DNA from: Confluentibacter citreus
Lineage (GTDB): Bacteria > Bacteroidota > Bacteroidia > Flavobacteriales > Flavobacteriaceae
DNA: 64,000 bases
Direction of reading: 5' to 3'
Assembly: GCF_002807055.1 (NCBI RefSeq)
Contig: NZ_NIXN01000001.1
Location: forward strand, 558,001 to 622,000
Both the position numbers and the translations under genes were made by a program. The notes below the pieces were generated by a model that saw nothing but the letters and a program-made list of their open reading frames with translations, had not been told where the DNA came from and made no database searches. Below, piece after piece: positions 45,778 to 54,014 of the stretch; the first letter of the stretch is position 1; each line of letters opens with the position of its first letter.

Positions 45778-45804
45778 GTCATTCCTGCGAAAGCAGGAAT
45801 CCAC
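45778..45804. repeat. Palindromic dispersed repeat, family A
   Basis: TTCCTGCGAAAGCAGGAATC preceded by GTCA is a second copy of the element at 32004, with one base changed in the centre (GAAA instead of GAAG). It lies between the atpG stop and the operon terminator. Confidence 0.85.
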
Positions 45805-45812
45805 AATAATAG

Positions 45813-45839
45813 ACCTCACTTTTTAAGTGAGGTTTTTTT
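45813..45839 (+). terminator. ATP synthase operon terminator
   Basis: A 9-base perfect stem (ACCTCACTT / AAGTGAGGT) with a TTT loop is followed by seven T. It lies about 95 bases after the atpG stop and fits a rho-independent terminator. Confidence 0.85.
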
Positions 45840-45846
45840 ATGGCAT

Positions 45847-45854
45847 TACTTTTG
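45847..45854 (+). promoter_or_regulatory. Candidate -7 element for the small lipoprotein gene
   Basis: TACTTTTG matches TAnnTTTG and lies 31 bases before the ATG at 45886, just after the atp terminator. No TTG lies at the ideal distance. Confidence 0.4.
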
Positions 45855-45885
45855 AAAACGGTATCTTTAATTAATTCAATTTGAG

Positions 45886-46359
45886 ATGAAAACACTTAAA
45901 AAAACAATTACTTTTCTTTTAATACTTTTTATAATGGTTAGTTTTTACAATTGTTCTAGTGCAAAAATGCTTCAAAATGAGCCACTGTTTGAAATAGGCG
46001 AAGCGTATTATCAAGCATCAAACTCCGATATACATGTATATATTTCTATAAAATCAAATCCTAATAATATTTTATTGGATAGTGTTTATTTTAAAGGAAA
46101 ACAAGCGAAACTTGAACATGAAAACAATTTGTTTGTGGGTAGATTTAAATCAAGCATTATCCAAAAACAAGATATTATCATGAGTAACGAACCCTATGCC
46201 GAATATGGCAATAAAACTCCAAAGCTTCCAGAAAAATTACCATTTGAATTGAAGGAAAGTGAATGTGTTGTAAGTTATATAGATGATAATAGTATTAAAT
46301 ATTTTAAAATTAAAAATGTTGTTCAAAAAGAATTACTTACATCTCCAGATTCGCAATGA
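45886..46359 (+). CDS. Uncharacterised lipoprotein
   Basis: This 157-residue protein has a lipoprotein signal peptide (KKTITFLLILFIMVSFYNCS) with a lipobox ending at about Cys23. The mature part is rich in Lys, Glu and Asn. It is predicted to be mostly beta, with strands such as SDIHVYISIK and GRFKSSIIQKQD. I do not recognise a family. It stands alone, with a terminator before it and a promoter-like motif after it. It is likely anchored to the outer or inner membrane facing the periplasm. Function unknown. Confidence 0.75.
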   Translation: MKTLKKTITFLLILFIMVSFYNCSSAKMLQNEPLFEIGEAYYQASNSDIHVYISIKSNPNNILLDSVYFKGKQAKLEHENNLFVGRFKSSIIQKQDIIMSNEPYAEYGNKTPKLPEKLPFELKESECVVSYIDDNSIKYFKIKNVVQKELLTSPDSQ

Positions 46360-46371
46360 TCAGGAATAATG

Positions 46372-46409
46372 TATTTTTGCTTTAGAATAGCTAAAAATGT
46401 ATTTTTAGC
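46372..46409 (+). promoter_or_regulatory. Candidate promoter and palindrome before the second flippase gene
   Basis: TATTTTTG (46372-46379) matches TAnnTTTG. It is followed at 46390-46409 by a palindrome with 9-base arms (GCTAAAAAT gt ATTTTTAGC). The palindrome lies just downstream of the expected start of transcription, in operator or leader position. Confidence 0.4.
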
Positions 46410-46428
46410 AAAATAAAAATAAACTTTC

Positions 46429-47853
46429 TTGAGCGTTTTAAAAAAATTCTTTAAAGACACTATAATTTATGGTTTAGCCACGGTTTTACCACGTTTAATG
46501 AACTTTATATTAGTTCCACTTCACACAGGAAAATTAGAAACATCAAGTTATTCGGACAATACTACTTTTTACGTTTATGCGGCTTTTTTTAATGTTCTAC
46601 TAACCTACGGTATGGAAACCTCTTTTTTTAGGTTTTTTAATAAATCCGAAGAAAAAAGCAAAGTGTTTTCAACAGCTTTTATAAGTTTGGCAATCACTGC
46701 CTTTTTATTTCTGATTATAGTTATAATTTTTAATTACCAACTTTCTGAATGGTTAAATATTTCGCCAAAATATTTAAAAATATTAGTTGGTTTACTGGTT
46801 TTAGATACATTGGTGGTAGCACCGTTTGCTTATTTAAGAGCCATAGGAAAACCAATTAAGTTTGCATCTATTAAAATTGCCAATATTTTTATTTATGTTT
46901 TGCTTAATTATTTTTTTCTTTGGGCAATCCCAAAATTTAATATAGATTTTCCTGGATATAATGAATCAGATTTGGTGCAGTATATATTCATAGCTAATTT
47001 AGTTGCAAGTGTTATTACTTTTTTAATGTTAATTCCTTATTTTTTTAAAACAAAATTAGAGTTTAGCGCCACTGTCTTCAAACAACTTTTAAATTATGGC
47101 TGGCCTGTCATGGTTGCTGGTTTAGCATACGTAATTAATGAGAATTTTGATAAATGGATACTTCCTTATTTATTAGGTAAAGATGTAAATGGAGCTTACA
47201 GTGGATGTTATAAAATAGCCATGTTTATGACCATTTTTATTCAAGCCTTTCGTTTGGGCGCAGAGCCTTTTTTCTTTTCACATTCAAAGGAAATAAACGC
47301 AAAACAAACCTATGCCTTGATTATGAAATATTTTGTCATTGTTGGCAGTTTTATGTTGGTTTTTATTATTTCTTATCTAGATATATTTAAAATGGCATTG
47401 GTTAAAGATGAAAGTTATTGGCAAGCAATTTCTATTGTGCCCATAGTATTAGTTGCTAATTTATGTTTAGGTATTTATTTTAACTTGGGTATTTGGTATA
47501 AGCTAACTGATAAAACCATATATGGTATGTATTTATCAATAGTGGGAGCAGTCATTACTATTGTTTTTAACCTTGTTATGATAAATAAGATAGGTTTTAT
47601 AGCTGCGGCTTGGGCAACTTTAGCAGCTTATGGGATTATGATGGTATTATCATACCTCATTGGTCAAAGATATTACGCAGTTCCTTACGATATAAAAAGA
47701 ATATTATGTTATTTGACGGTATCAATCGTATTATCTATTTTATGTTTAAATACAAATGCTAATTATTACATAAACACCTTTTTAGTTTTACTATTTTTGG
47801 GATGTGTTGTTTTGTTAGAAAAAAACGAATTAAAACAATTATTAAAACGCTAA
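46429..47853 (+). CDS. Oligosaccharide flippase (MOP superfamily)
   Basis: This 474-residue membrane protein has twelve to fourteen hydrophobic segments. The N-terminal signature [22 protein letters not shown]-like text ([14 protein letters not shown]) and [15 protein letters not shown] are typical of the Bacteroidota lipopolysaccharide/polysaccharide flippase group. The central motif [12 protein letters not shown] is also typical. The start is TTG at 46429. It heads a forward run with dut, an NTP transferase, a TPR protein, DUF4292 and an EnvC-like gene. Unlike the Wzx-like protein at 14567, it lies outside the variable locus, so it may serve a core envelope glycan. The substrate is unknown. 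Confidence 0.85.
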   Translation: MSVLKKFFKDTIIYGLATVLPRLMNFILVPLHTGKLETSSYSDNTTFYVYAAFFNVLLTYGMETSFFRFFNKSEEKSKVFSTAFISLAITAFLFLIIVIIFNYQLSEWLNISPKYLKILVGLLVLDTLVVAPFAYLRAIGKPIKFASIKIANIFIYVLLNYFFLWAIPKFNIDFPGYNESDLVQYIFIANLVASVITFLMLIPYFFKTKLEFSATVFKQLLNYGWPVMVAGLAYVINENFDKWILPYLLGKDVNGAYSGCYKIAMFMTIFIQAFRLGAEPFFFSHSKEINAKQTYALIMKYFVIVGSFMLVFIISYLDIFKMALVKDESYWQAISIVPIVLVANLCLGIYFNLGIWYKLTDKTIYGMYLSIVGAVITIVFNLVMINKIGFIAAAWATLAAYGIMMVLSYLIGQRYYAVPYDIKRILCYLTVSIVLSILCLNTNANYYINTFLVLLFLGCVVLLEKNELKQLLKR

Positions 47854-47854
47854 A

Positions 47855-48289
47855 ATGACCATAAAAATAATAAATAAATCCAGTCATGATTTACCAAACT
47901 ATGAAACCATAGCATCGGCAGGAATGGATTTAAGAGCCAATATAACCGAACCCATTACGTTAAAACCATTAGAAAGAACCATTGTAAAGACAGGGTTGTT
48001 CATCGAGTTGCCTATTGGGTTTGAAGCGCAAGTGCGTCCACGAAGTGGATTGGCCGCCAAAAAAGGCGTTACGGTTTTAAATGCGCCTGGCACTGTTGAT
48101 GCAGACTATAGAGGTGAGGTTGGTGTTATTTTAGTGAATCTATCAAACGAGGATTTTATCATAGAGAATGGCGAACGTATTGCCCAATTGGTGATTGCAA
48201 AACACGAACGTGCAGAATGGATTGAAGTCAAAGAACTCTCAGAAACCTCAAGAGGAGAAGGTGGTTTTGGTAGTACGGGAGTTAAGTAA
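47855..48289 (+). CDS. dut: dUTP diphosphatase
   Basis: This 144-residue trimeric enzyme hydrolyses dUTP to dUMP, limiting uracil in DNA and feeding dTMP synthesis. All five motifs are visible: AGMDLRA (23-29), PRSGLA (62-67), [13 protein letters not shown] (76-88), ERIAQLVI (107-114) and [10 protein letters not shown] at the C-terminus. It starts 1 base after the flippase stop. The identification is secure. Confidence 0.97.
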   Translation: MTIKIINKSSHDLPNYETIASAGMDLRANITEPITLKPLERTIVKTGLFIELPIGFEAQVRPRSGLAAKKGVTVLNAPGTVDADYRGEVGVILVNLSNEDFIIENGERIAQLVIAKHERAEWIEVKELSETSRGEGGFGSTGVK

Positions 48290-48391
48290 TTGACGAGTTA
48301 CGATTAACGATTTTTGATTGATAAAGGAAACAATTTGAATTCGGGGAAAGCAAATAAACATCTCAACAAATAAACGAATCAACTTTAAAGT

Positions 48392-49411
48392 ATGAAAATA
48401 ATAGTACCAATGGCAGGTCGCGGTTCGCGTTTAAGACCTCACAGTATAACAGTGCCAAAACCATTAATTCCAGTGGCGGGTCAGCCTATTGTACATCGAT
48501 TGGTAAAAGATATTGCCAAAGTTTTAAAACAACCGATAGAAGAAGTAGCTTTTGTACTTGGAGACCCTGCTTGGTTTGGTGATGAGGTTGTTGAAAGCCT
48601 TAAAAAATTAGCAACCGATTTAGGGGCAAAAGCATCCATTTACCGTCAGGATCAACCTCTTGGCACTGGTCATGCTATTATGTGCGCTAAACCATCCCTA
48701 TCAGGCCCAGCTGTCATCGCTTATGCCGATACACTTATTAGAGCTGAATTCGATTTGGACCCTACGGCAGATAGCGTTATTTGGACCAAACAAGTTCATA
48801 ATCCAGAAGCATATGGCGTTGTTAAATTAAATGAGAAACAAGAGATTGTTGAATTGGTTGAAAAACCTAAAACCTTTGTAAGCAATCAAGCAGTTATAGG
48901 CATTTATTATTTTAAGGATGTTGCCGTTTTAAAAAATAAATTACAAGAAGTTTTGGATGAAAACGTTATGAACGGAGGCGAGTATCAAATTAATGATGGT
49001 ATCAAGCGTATGATGGCAGATGGGAAAGTCTTTAAAACAGGAACGGTTGATGAATGGATGGACTGTGGCAACAAAGCCATTACTTTAGAAACCAATACCA
49101 AAATGTTGGGCTTTTTGAAAGCAGATGGCGAAGAACAATTAATAGCGACTTCGGTAAAACTTGATAATTCAAAAATCATTGAGCCTTGTTTTATTGGCGA
49201 GCACGTCATTTTGAAAAATACAACCATTGGCCCCAATGTATCCATTGGTAATCATTCTGTTGTGGAAAATTCAACTGTTAAAAATAGTTTAATTCAAAAC
49301 CATACCGTTATAAAAAACGCTAATTTAGATAACGCCATGATCGGTAATCATGTGGAATATAATGGTCATTTTACAAGTATTAGCATCGGCGATTATTCAG
49401 TTTTGGAATAA
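48392..49411 (+). CDS. Sugar-phosphate nucleotidyltransferase with hexapeptide tail
   Basis: This 339-residue protein has an N-terminal nucleotidyltransferase domain (VPMAGRGSRLRPHSITVPKP, 5-24; later GTGHAIMCA and VEKPKTF). A C-terminal left-handed beta-helix follows from about 265 to 335 (IGPNVSIGNHSVVENS, IGNHVEY). This matches glucose-1-phosphate thymidylyl-type or GlmU-like enzymes; the donor nucleotide cannot be fixed. It lies 102 bases after dut and belongs to a conserved envelope gene run, so a housekeeping glycan role is more likely than a strain-specific one. An atypical dispersed repeat follows its stop. Confidence 0.85.
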   Translation: MKIIVPMAGRGSRLRPHSITVPKPLIPVAGQPIVHRLVKDIAKVLKQPIEEVAFVLGDPAWFGDEVVESLKKLATDLGAKASIYRQDQPLGTGHAIMCAKPSLSGPAVIAYADTLIRAEFDLDPTADSVIWTKQVHNPEAYGVVKLNEKQEIVELVEKPKTFVSNQAVIGIYYFKDVAVLKNKLQEVLDENVMNGGEYQINDGIKRMMADGKVFKTGTVDEWMDCGNKAITLETNTKMLGFLKADGEEQLIATSVKLDNSKIIEPCFIGEHVILKNTTIGPNVSIGNHSVVENSTVKNSLIQNHTVIKNANLDNAMIGNHVEYNGHFTSISIGDYSVLE

Positions 49412-49415
49412 AATT

Positions 49416-49446
49416 TGTCATGTCGAACAAAGTGAGACATCACATA
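49416..49446. repeat. Dispersed intergenic repeat after the nucleotidyltransferase gene
   Basis: GTCATGTCGAACAAAGTGAG followed by ACATC resembles short repeats known from Bacteroidota spacers (TGTC...GACA ends, imperfect palindrome). It ends 6 bases before the TPR gene's ATG at 49452. Confidence 0.6.
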
Positions 49447-49451
49447 AAATT

Positions 49452-50813
49452 ATGAGGTATAAAATTCACACATTATTTTTATTAATTGGACTATTCATTT
49501 TTCCGCAGATGACCTATGCCCAAGTAGATTTCAATAAGCCTACAGACGATTTAGGCGATGTCGAAGACCAATTTCAAGAATACTTTTTTGAAGCCATGAA
49601 ACAAAAAAGCATTGAGAATTATGACCGATCTGTTGAAGCTCTCCTAAAATGTAAAGGATTAAATAAAAATGTATCTGTCGTCTATTATGAATTAGGAAAA
49701 AATTATAATCAGCTTAAAAATTTTGGTTCTGCTGAAAGTGCTTTAAAAGAAGCCGTTTCAAAAGAGCCAAATAATGAGTGGTATTTAGATGCCCTTTACG
49801 AGTTTTACATAGAGCAAAACGATTTTGATAAAGCTATTAATACGGTTAAGCAATTAGTAAAGTTTCACCCGGCAGACTATAAGGAAGATTTAGCGGGTTT
49901 ATATTATAAAACTAAAAAATTTGATGATGCTTTAAATATTTTAGATGAACTGGATTTAGAATTTGGAATATCGGTTTCCAGAGATATGATGCGCAATAGA
50001 ATATATGAAGTTACTGGTAGAAAAGATGATCAAATAAAAAATTTGGAAGCCCGTATAGGTAACAATCCAGATAAAGAGTCTAATTACATAGCACTAATTT
50101 TTAGATATAGTGAAAATAACGACAAAGAGAAAGCCTATGAAACAGCGAAAGAGTTATTAAAAATAAACCCAAATTCTCAGGTAGTTCATTTGGCGCTATA
50201 TAAGTTTTATTTAGACGATAATGATGCTGAAAAAGCCATTCAGTCCATGAAAATCGTTGTAAATAGTAATGAAATAAGGCCAGAAGCTAAACTTAAAGTG
50301 CTTTCAGATTTTGTGAATTTTGTAAAAGTGAATCCTGAATATGAGGCAGATTTGGTAGAAGCCACAGCTTTGGTTGGAGGTAAAAATGATGAAAAATCAC
50401 TGTTGGAATTAGGACAATATTATCTAACAAAAAACGACAAAGGTAACGCCTTAAAATATTTTGAAGAAGCTTTAAAAACAGATGTAGATAATTTCAATAT
50501 CATAAAGAATGTGTTATTGCTTCATTTAGATTTACAGCAATATAAAGAAGCCAACGAAAAAAGCAATGAAGCCCTTGAAAAATTTCCATCACAACCTATA
50601 TGTTATTTAGTGAATGGTGTTGCCTTAAACGAATTAAATGAACCTAAAAAAGCTGCCGAAATGCTAGAGTCTGGTTTGGATTGGGTTATCGACGACATTA
50701 AAATGGAAGCGGATTTTTACACGCAGTTAAGTAAGGCATATACCTTATTAAACAATACGGCGAAGGCAAAATCGTTTAGTGATAAAGCCAAACAATTAGA
50801 AATTCAAAATTAA
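49452..50813 (+). CDS. Secreted tetratricopeptide-repeat protein
   Basis: This 453-residue protein starts at ATG 49452. A longer frame from 49350 would run through the repeat and the preceding gene. It has a signal peptide (MRYKIHTLFLLIGLFIFPQM, cleavage near TYAQ). TPR units cover most of the mature part (VVYYELGKNYNQLKNFGSAE, WYLDALYEFYIEQNDFDKA, SLLELGQYYLTKNDKGNAL). It should lie in the periplasm or at the outer membrane as a scaffold. DUF4292 and EnvC-like genes follow closely, suggesting a joint envelope role. Function unknown. Confidence 0.85.
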   Translation: MRYKIHTLFLLIGLFIFPQMTYAQVDFNKPTDDLGDVEDQFQEYFFEAMKQKSIENYDRSVEALLKCKGLNKNVSVVYYELGKNYNQLKNFGSAESALKEAVSKEPNNEWYLDALYEFYIEQNDFDKAINTVKQLVKFHPADYKEDLAGLYYKTKKFDDALNILDELDLEFGISVSRDMMRNRIYEVTGRKDDQIKNLEARIGNNPDKESNYIALIFRYSENNDKEKAYETAKELLKINPNSQVVHLALYKFYLDDNDAEKAIQSMKIVVNSNEIRPEAKLKVLSDFVNFVKVNPEYEADLVEATALVGGKNDEKSLLELGQYYLTKNDKGNALKYFEEALKTDVDNFNIIKNVLLLHLDLQQYKEANEKSNEALEKFPSQPICYLVNGVALNELNEPKKAAEMLESGLDWVIDDIKMEADFYTQLSKAYTLLNNTAKAKSFSDKAKQLEIQN

Positions 50814-50825
50814 TTCAGGAGCCCT

Positions 50826-51602
50826 TTGAAAAAAACGTCCCATATCTTCAATCTTTTATTGTTAACACTTATTTTTTTTATAAGCTGTAAATCAACTAAG
50901 AGAATCGCTTCTGGTGAGGCTAATTTAGATTTATCTGCAAAGCAATTGATAAAGGAAAACGCAAAGCAATCCCCAGAGTTTAAAACCCTACAAGCTAGAC
51001 TTAAAATCTCTTATTCTTCAGATGATGATGAGCAAACACATTCAGTAACGTTTAGAGTTAAGAAAGATGAAGTTATTTGGATGAATTCAGCATTTTCGGT
51101 CGTTAGAGCCATGATAACGCCTGAAAAAGTGAGCTTTTATAACAAATTGGACAATACGTTTTTTGAAGGCGATTATAAATATTTGAGTGATTTACTGGGC
51201 ACGGAATTAGATTTTGAAAAGGTTCAGAATTTATTACTTGGTGAAACCTTATTCAGTTTAAATGGTGAAGATTATAGCGCATCGGTTGTTGATGATATGT
51301 ATGTACTTCAACCAAAAAACCAACAAGAACTTTTTGAAATATTCTATTTATTAAGTCCGTTGCATTTTAAAGTAAAGTCACAGCAAATTTCCCAACCTAG
51401 CGACTCCAGACATTTGCAAATAGATTATTTAACCTACCAAGAAGTTAACAAGCAAGCGTTTCCAGAAAATATTAAAATTATTGCTGTTGAAGCAAATAAA
51501 GAAATGATTGCAACACTGGAATTCAAATCAGTATCTTTGAACGAGGATTTAAATTTTCCTTTTAGTATTCCATCTGGTTTTGATGAAATCAAACTTAAAT
51601 GA
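50826..51602 (+). CDS. DUF4292 lipoprotein
   Basis: This 258-residue lipoprotein starts at TTG 50826 (MKKTSHIFNLLLLTLIFFIS) with the lipobox cysteine at about residue 21 (FFISC). The mature part has a beta-rich pattern of alternating strands (FKTLQARLKISYS, HSVTFRVKKDEVIWMN, KVSFYNKLDNTFFEGDY). DUF4292 belongs, as far as I recall, to the same broad fold group as LolA/LolB lipoprotein carriers. A LolB-like role in outer-membrane lipoprotein insertion is therefore possible but unproven here. Its stop overlaps the next gene's start (ATGA). Confidence 0.82.
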   Translation: MKKTSHIFNLLLLTLIFFISCKSTKRIASGEANLDLSAKQLIKENAKQSPEFKTLQARLKISYSSDDDEQTHSVTFRVKKDEVIWMNSAFSVVRAMITPEKVSFYNKLDNTFFEGDYKYLSDLLGTELDFEKVQNLLLGETLFSLNGEDYSASVVDDMYVLQPKNQQELFEIFYLLSPLHFKVKSQQISQPSDSRHLQIDYLTYQEVNKQAFPENIKIIAVEANKEMIATLEFKSVSLNEDLNFPFSIPSGFDEIKLK

Positions 51603-52834
51603 GCCACAGTAAAAACATATTAAAATTCCCTTCACTTTTAATATTTTTATTAACGAGTGTTATTGCTTTTTCTCAAAATAAGCAAGCAGACCTGGAGGCT
51701 CGAAGGCAAGAATTACGCTTGGAAATTCAAAAAATCAGTCAATTACAAGCTGAAAATAAATCGAGGCAAAAATCAGAATTATCACTCATACAAGAATTCA
51801 ATTATAAAATTAGCGTGATTAATAATTTGATAAGAGTAACGAATCAACAAACCAATTTACTAACTCACGATATTAATGACAACCAAAAAAGAATCACAAG
51901 CTTACGTAAAGAATTAGAAGAGCTAAAAAAAGATTATGCAGCTATGATTGTAAAATCGTATAAAAATAAAAATCAACAAAGTAGAATCATGTTTTTACTG
52001 TCTTCGGAAGATTTTAAACAAGCCTACAAACGGTTACAATATATTAAGCAGTATTCAAATCATCAGAAAGAACAGGGAGAAACTATTAAAGCAAAAACAA
52101 TCGAGCTGCAAGAGATTAATAGTAATCTACAAAAACAGAAAAACGATAAGCAAAACCTTATTGCGGAAAATAGAGAACTTCAACAATCTTTAGAAAAAGA
52201 ACGCTCCCAACATCAAAGCTTAATGAATTCCATTAAGAAAAATATCAATGTATACGCATCCCAAATTAGGGAAAAGCAACGCGAAGCAGAGCGTATTGAT
52301 AGAGAAATTGAAAACATTATTAAAGCAGCTATTGCCAGCTCCAATAAAAAAGCAGGCAATACGGCCACAACCACCAGTTCTTCTACGTTTGCATTAACAG
52401 CGGAAGAAAAAGTATTAGCAGCAAGTTTTGTTTCCAATAAAGGGAAATTGCCATGGCCAGTTGAAAAAGGTTATGTAACGCTTGGTTATGGTACGCAACC
52501 ACACCCATTGGTTAAATCGTTAACTACCCAGAGTAATGGAGTGCGTATTGCTACAGAAAAAGGAGCGAAAGTAAGAGCAGTTTTCAATGGTGAAGTTTAT
52601 AGAATAGTTTTTATCAAAAATGCCAATCCCTTTGTTATGATTCGTCATGGTAATTACTTCACCGCATATAAAAATCTCTCAAAAATTTATGTAAAAGAAG
52701 GTGATAAAGTAATTACTAAGCAGCCAATAGGTGAAGTTTTTACAAATCCTACCGATGGAGAAACGGTGCTGAGTTTTATTGTTTTTAAAGAAGCAAAGAC
52801 CGAAAACCCAACAACTTGGATTTATAAAATGTGA
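51599..52834 (+). CDS. EnvC-like protein with coiled coil and degenerate M23 domain
   Basis: This 411-residue exported protein has a signal peptide (about 1-25), a long coiled coil (about 25-240) and a C-terminal LytM/M23 domain (about 280-408). The zinc-site motifs are lost: the usual H-x-G-x-D region reads SNGVRIA, and the Y-x-H-L region reads YKNLS. It is thus predicted to lack peptidase activity and, like E. coli EnvC, to activate amidases that split septal peptidoglycan. It overlaps the DUF4292 gene by 4 bases. Confidence in the family is high; the role is inferred from the missing residues. Confidence 0.88.
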   Translation: MSHSKNILKFPSLLIFLLTSVIAFSQNKQADLEARRQELRLEIQKISQLQAENKSRQKSELSLIQEFNYKISVINNLIRVTNQQTNLLTHDINDNQKRITSLRKELEELKKDYAAMIVKSYKNKNQQSRIMFLLSSEDFKQAYKRLQYIKQYSNHQKEQGETIKAKTIELQEINSNLQKQKNDKQNLIAENRELQQSLEKERSQHQSLMNSIKKNINVYASQIREKQREAERIDREIENIIKAAIASSNKKAGNTATTTSSSTFALTAEEKVLAASFVSNKGKLPWPVEKGYVTLGYGTQPHPLVKSLTTQSNGVRIATEKGAKVRAVFNGEVYRIVFIKNANPFVMIRHGNYFTAYKNLSKIYVKEGDKVITKQPIGEVFTNPTDGETVLSFIVFKEAKTENPTTWIYKM

Positions 52835-52905
52835 CGAAGTCATCCTGAACTTGTTTCCAGGATCTCATAAAATTCCTGCGAATCCAGATAGCAATCGGAA
52901 AGGTA
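52834..52905. repeat. Composite dispersed repeat after the EnvC-like gene
   Basis: The spacer between two convergent genes holds CATCCTGAACTTGTTTCCAG (an imperfect palindrome ending in GGATC), then a partial family A copy (TTCCTGCGAATCC), then ATAGCAATCGGAAAGG, which recalls text near 6400. It may act as a bidirectional transcription end. Confidence 0.65.
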
Positions 52906-52921
52906 TCTAAATTTTTAACAA

Positions 52922-53431
52922 TTATACAAACAAAGCTCTTAACTCCGTTGCGTCACTAGGCTTCATTTTACCAGCTAATACAAGACTTAATTGTTTCCTA
53001 CGTAAAGCAGCATCAAAACGTTGCTTTTCCAATGTCGTTTCAGGTATAATTTCTGGAACTTCAACAGGTTTTCCAGTGTCATCAACAGCAACGAAAGTAT
53101 AAATACCTTCGTTAGCCTTCGATTTTTTGCCAGACTCCCTGTCTTCTATCCAAACATCAATATATACTTCCATAGACGTTTTAAATGCGCGCGATACTTT
53201 AGCTTCAACAGTTACAACAGTACCCAAAGGTATGGGTTTAGAAAAGGCAACATGGTTAACCGAAGCAGTAACCACAATGCTTCTGCAATGGCGACTTGCC
53301 GAAATACTGGCAGCACGATCCATACGAGCTAGTAATTCGCCTCCAAATAAACTGTTTAAGGCGTTGGTTTCGCCAGGTAACACCACATCGGTTAGGATGG
53401 TTTTAGAATGTTCGGGAGTTTTTGCTTGCAT
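52922..53431 (-). CDS. Acyl-CoA thioesterase (hotdog fold)
   Basis: This 169-residue cytoplasmic enzyme belongs to the YciA/BFIT-type hotdog thioesterases. The motif NALNSLFGGELLARMDRAAS carries the catalytic Asn/Asp region, and ISASRHCR, VNHVAFSKPIPLG and GIYTFVAVDD follow the family pattern. Such enzymes hydrolyse acyl-CoA to free acid and CoA. It is convergent with the EnvC-like gene and alone on its strand. The substrate chain length is unknown. Confidence 0.88.
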   Translation of the reverse strand: MQAKTPEHSKTILTDVVLPGETNALNSLFGGELLARMDRAASISASRHCRSIVVTASVNHVAFSKPIPLGTVVTVEAKVSRAFKTSMEVYIDVWIEDRESGKKSKANEGIYTFVAVDDTGKPVEVPEIIPETTLEKQRFDAALRRKQLSLVLAGKMKPSDATELRALFV

Positions 53432-53509
53432 GAATCGTTTTTTGTTTGCGTACGTTACTGTTTTTCAACGTTTTATTAATATGTGTCCCAACTTAGTCCT
53501 TGTAATAGG

Positions 53510-53914
53510 TTATTTATCCCTTACAAATTTTACACTTTTTATCAATCCTTCTTTCACTTCATAAATGGAAACGTATTTTGTCTCAACGCCGTCTTCCGTG
53601 ACTATTTCTTGATTAATAACATAGTTACCATTATTCATTTGATTAATAATTTCCACCCTTATGGATTTGGCGTTAAACTTAGGTTGAAAAATTGAAGTTA
53701 TATTATCTGATCCTGTAGCGAGTAGTATATCAGGATACGTGTAAATTTCAACATCGTCGGCATAGAGCTTTATAAATTCCGAGAAGTTATGTTGATTGTA
53801 TAACTCCATTCTTTTATTTACAATTTCAAGGGGCAATGTTATTGAATTTTGTTCCTGAGCGAAACCAAAACCAGTTAATAGAAATAGTACTAAAAATATG
53901 CCTCCTGTTTTCAT
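53510..53914 (-). CDS. Secreted SnoaL/NTF2-like protein
   Basis: This 134-residue protein starts at ATG 53914 (MKTGGIFLVLFLLTGFGFAQ). The frame extension to 53950 adds an unlikely tail before the signal peptide. After cleavage near AQ, the mature 115 residues show the NTF2/SnoaL cone fold pattern: RMELYNQHNFSEFIKLYADDVEIYTYP-like text (YADDVEIYTYP) and EIVTEDGVETKYVSIYEVKEG. The C-terminal VKFVRD is typical. No catalytic residues can be assigned. Function unknown. Confidence 0.8.
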   Translation of the reverse strand: MKTGGIFLVLFLLTGFGFAQEQNSITLPLEIVNKRMELYNQHNFSEFIKLYADDVEIYTYPDILLATGSDNITSIFQPKFNAKSIRVEIINQMNNGNYVINQEIVTEDGVETKYVSIYEVKEGLIKSVKFVRDK

Positions 53915-54014
53915 TTTATTATATGGATTTTTTAAATTGAAGTATAACAAAGCTTAACATGATTCAAAGTTACATATTAAGAAGTAGAAATTTAAAGTAA
54001 ATGGAAGTAAAAAA

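Noticed and set aside
49350-49451. Extension of the TPR protein frame
   Set aside because: It runs through the end of the nucleotidyltransferase gene and a repeat; ATG 49452 opens directly on a signal peptide.
53021-53564. Forward open frames opposite the thioesterase gene
   Set aside because: They are antisense shadows of a clearly conserved reverse-strand enzyme, with no start context or domain.
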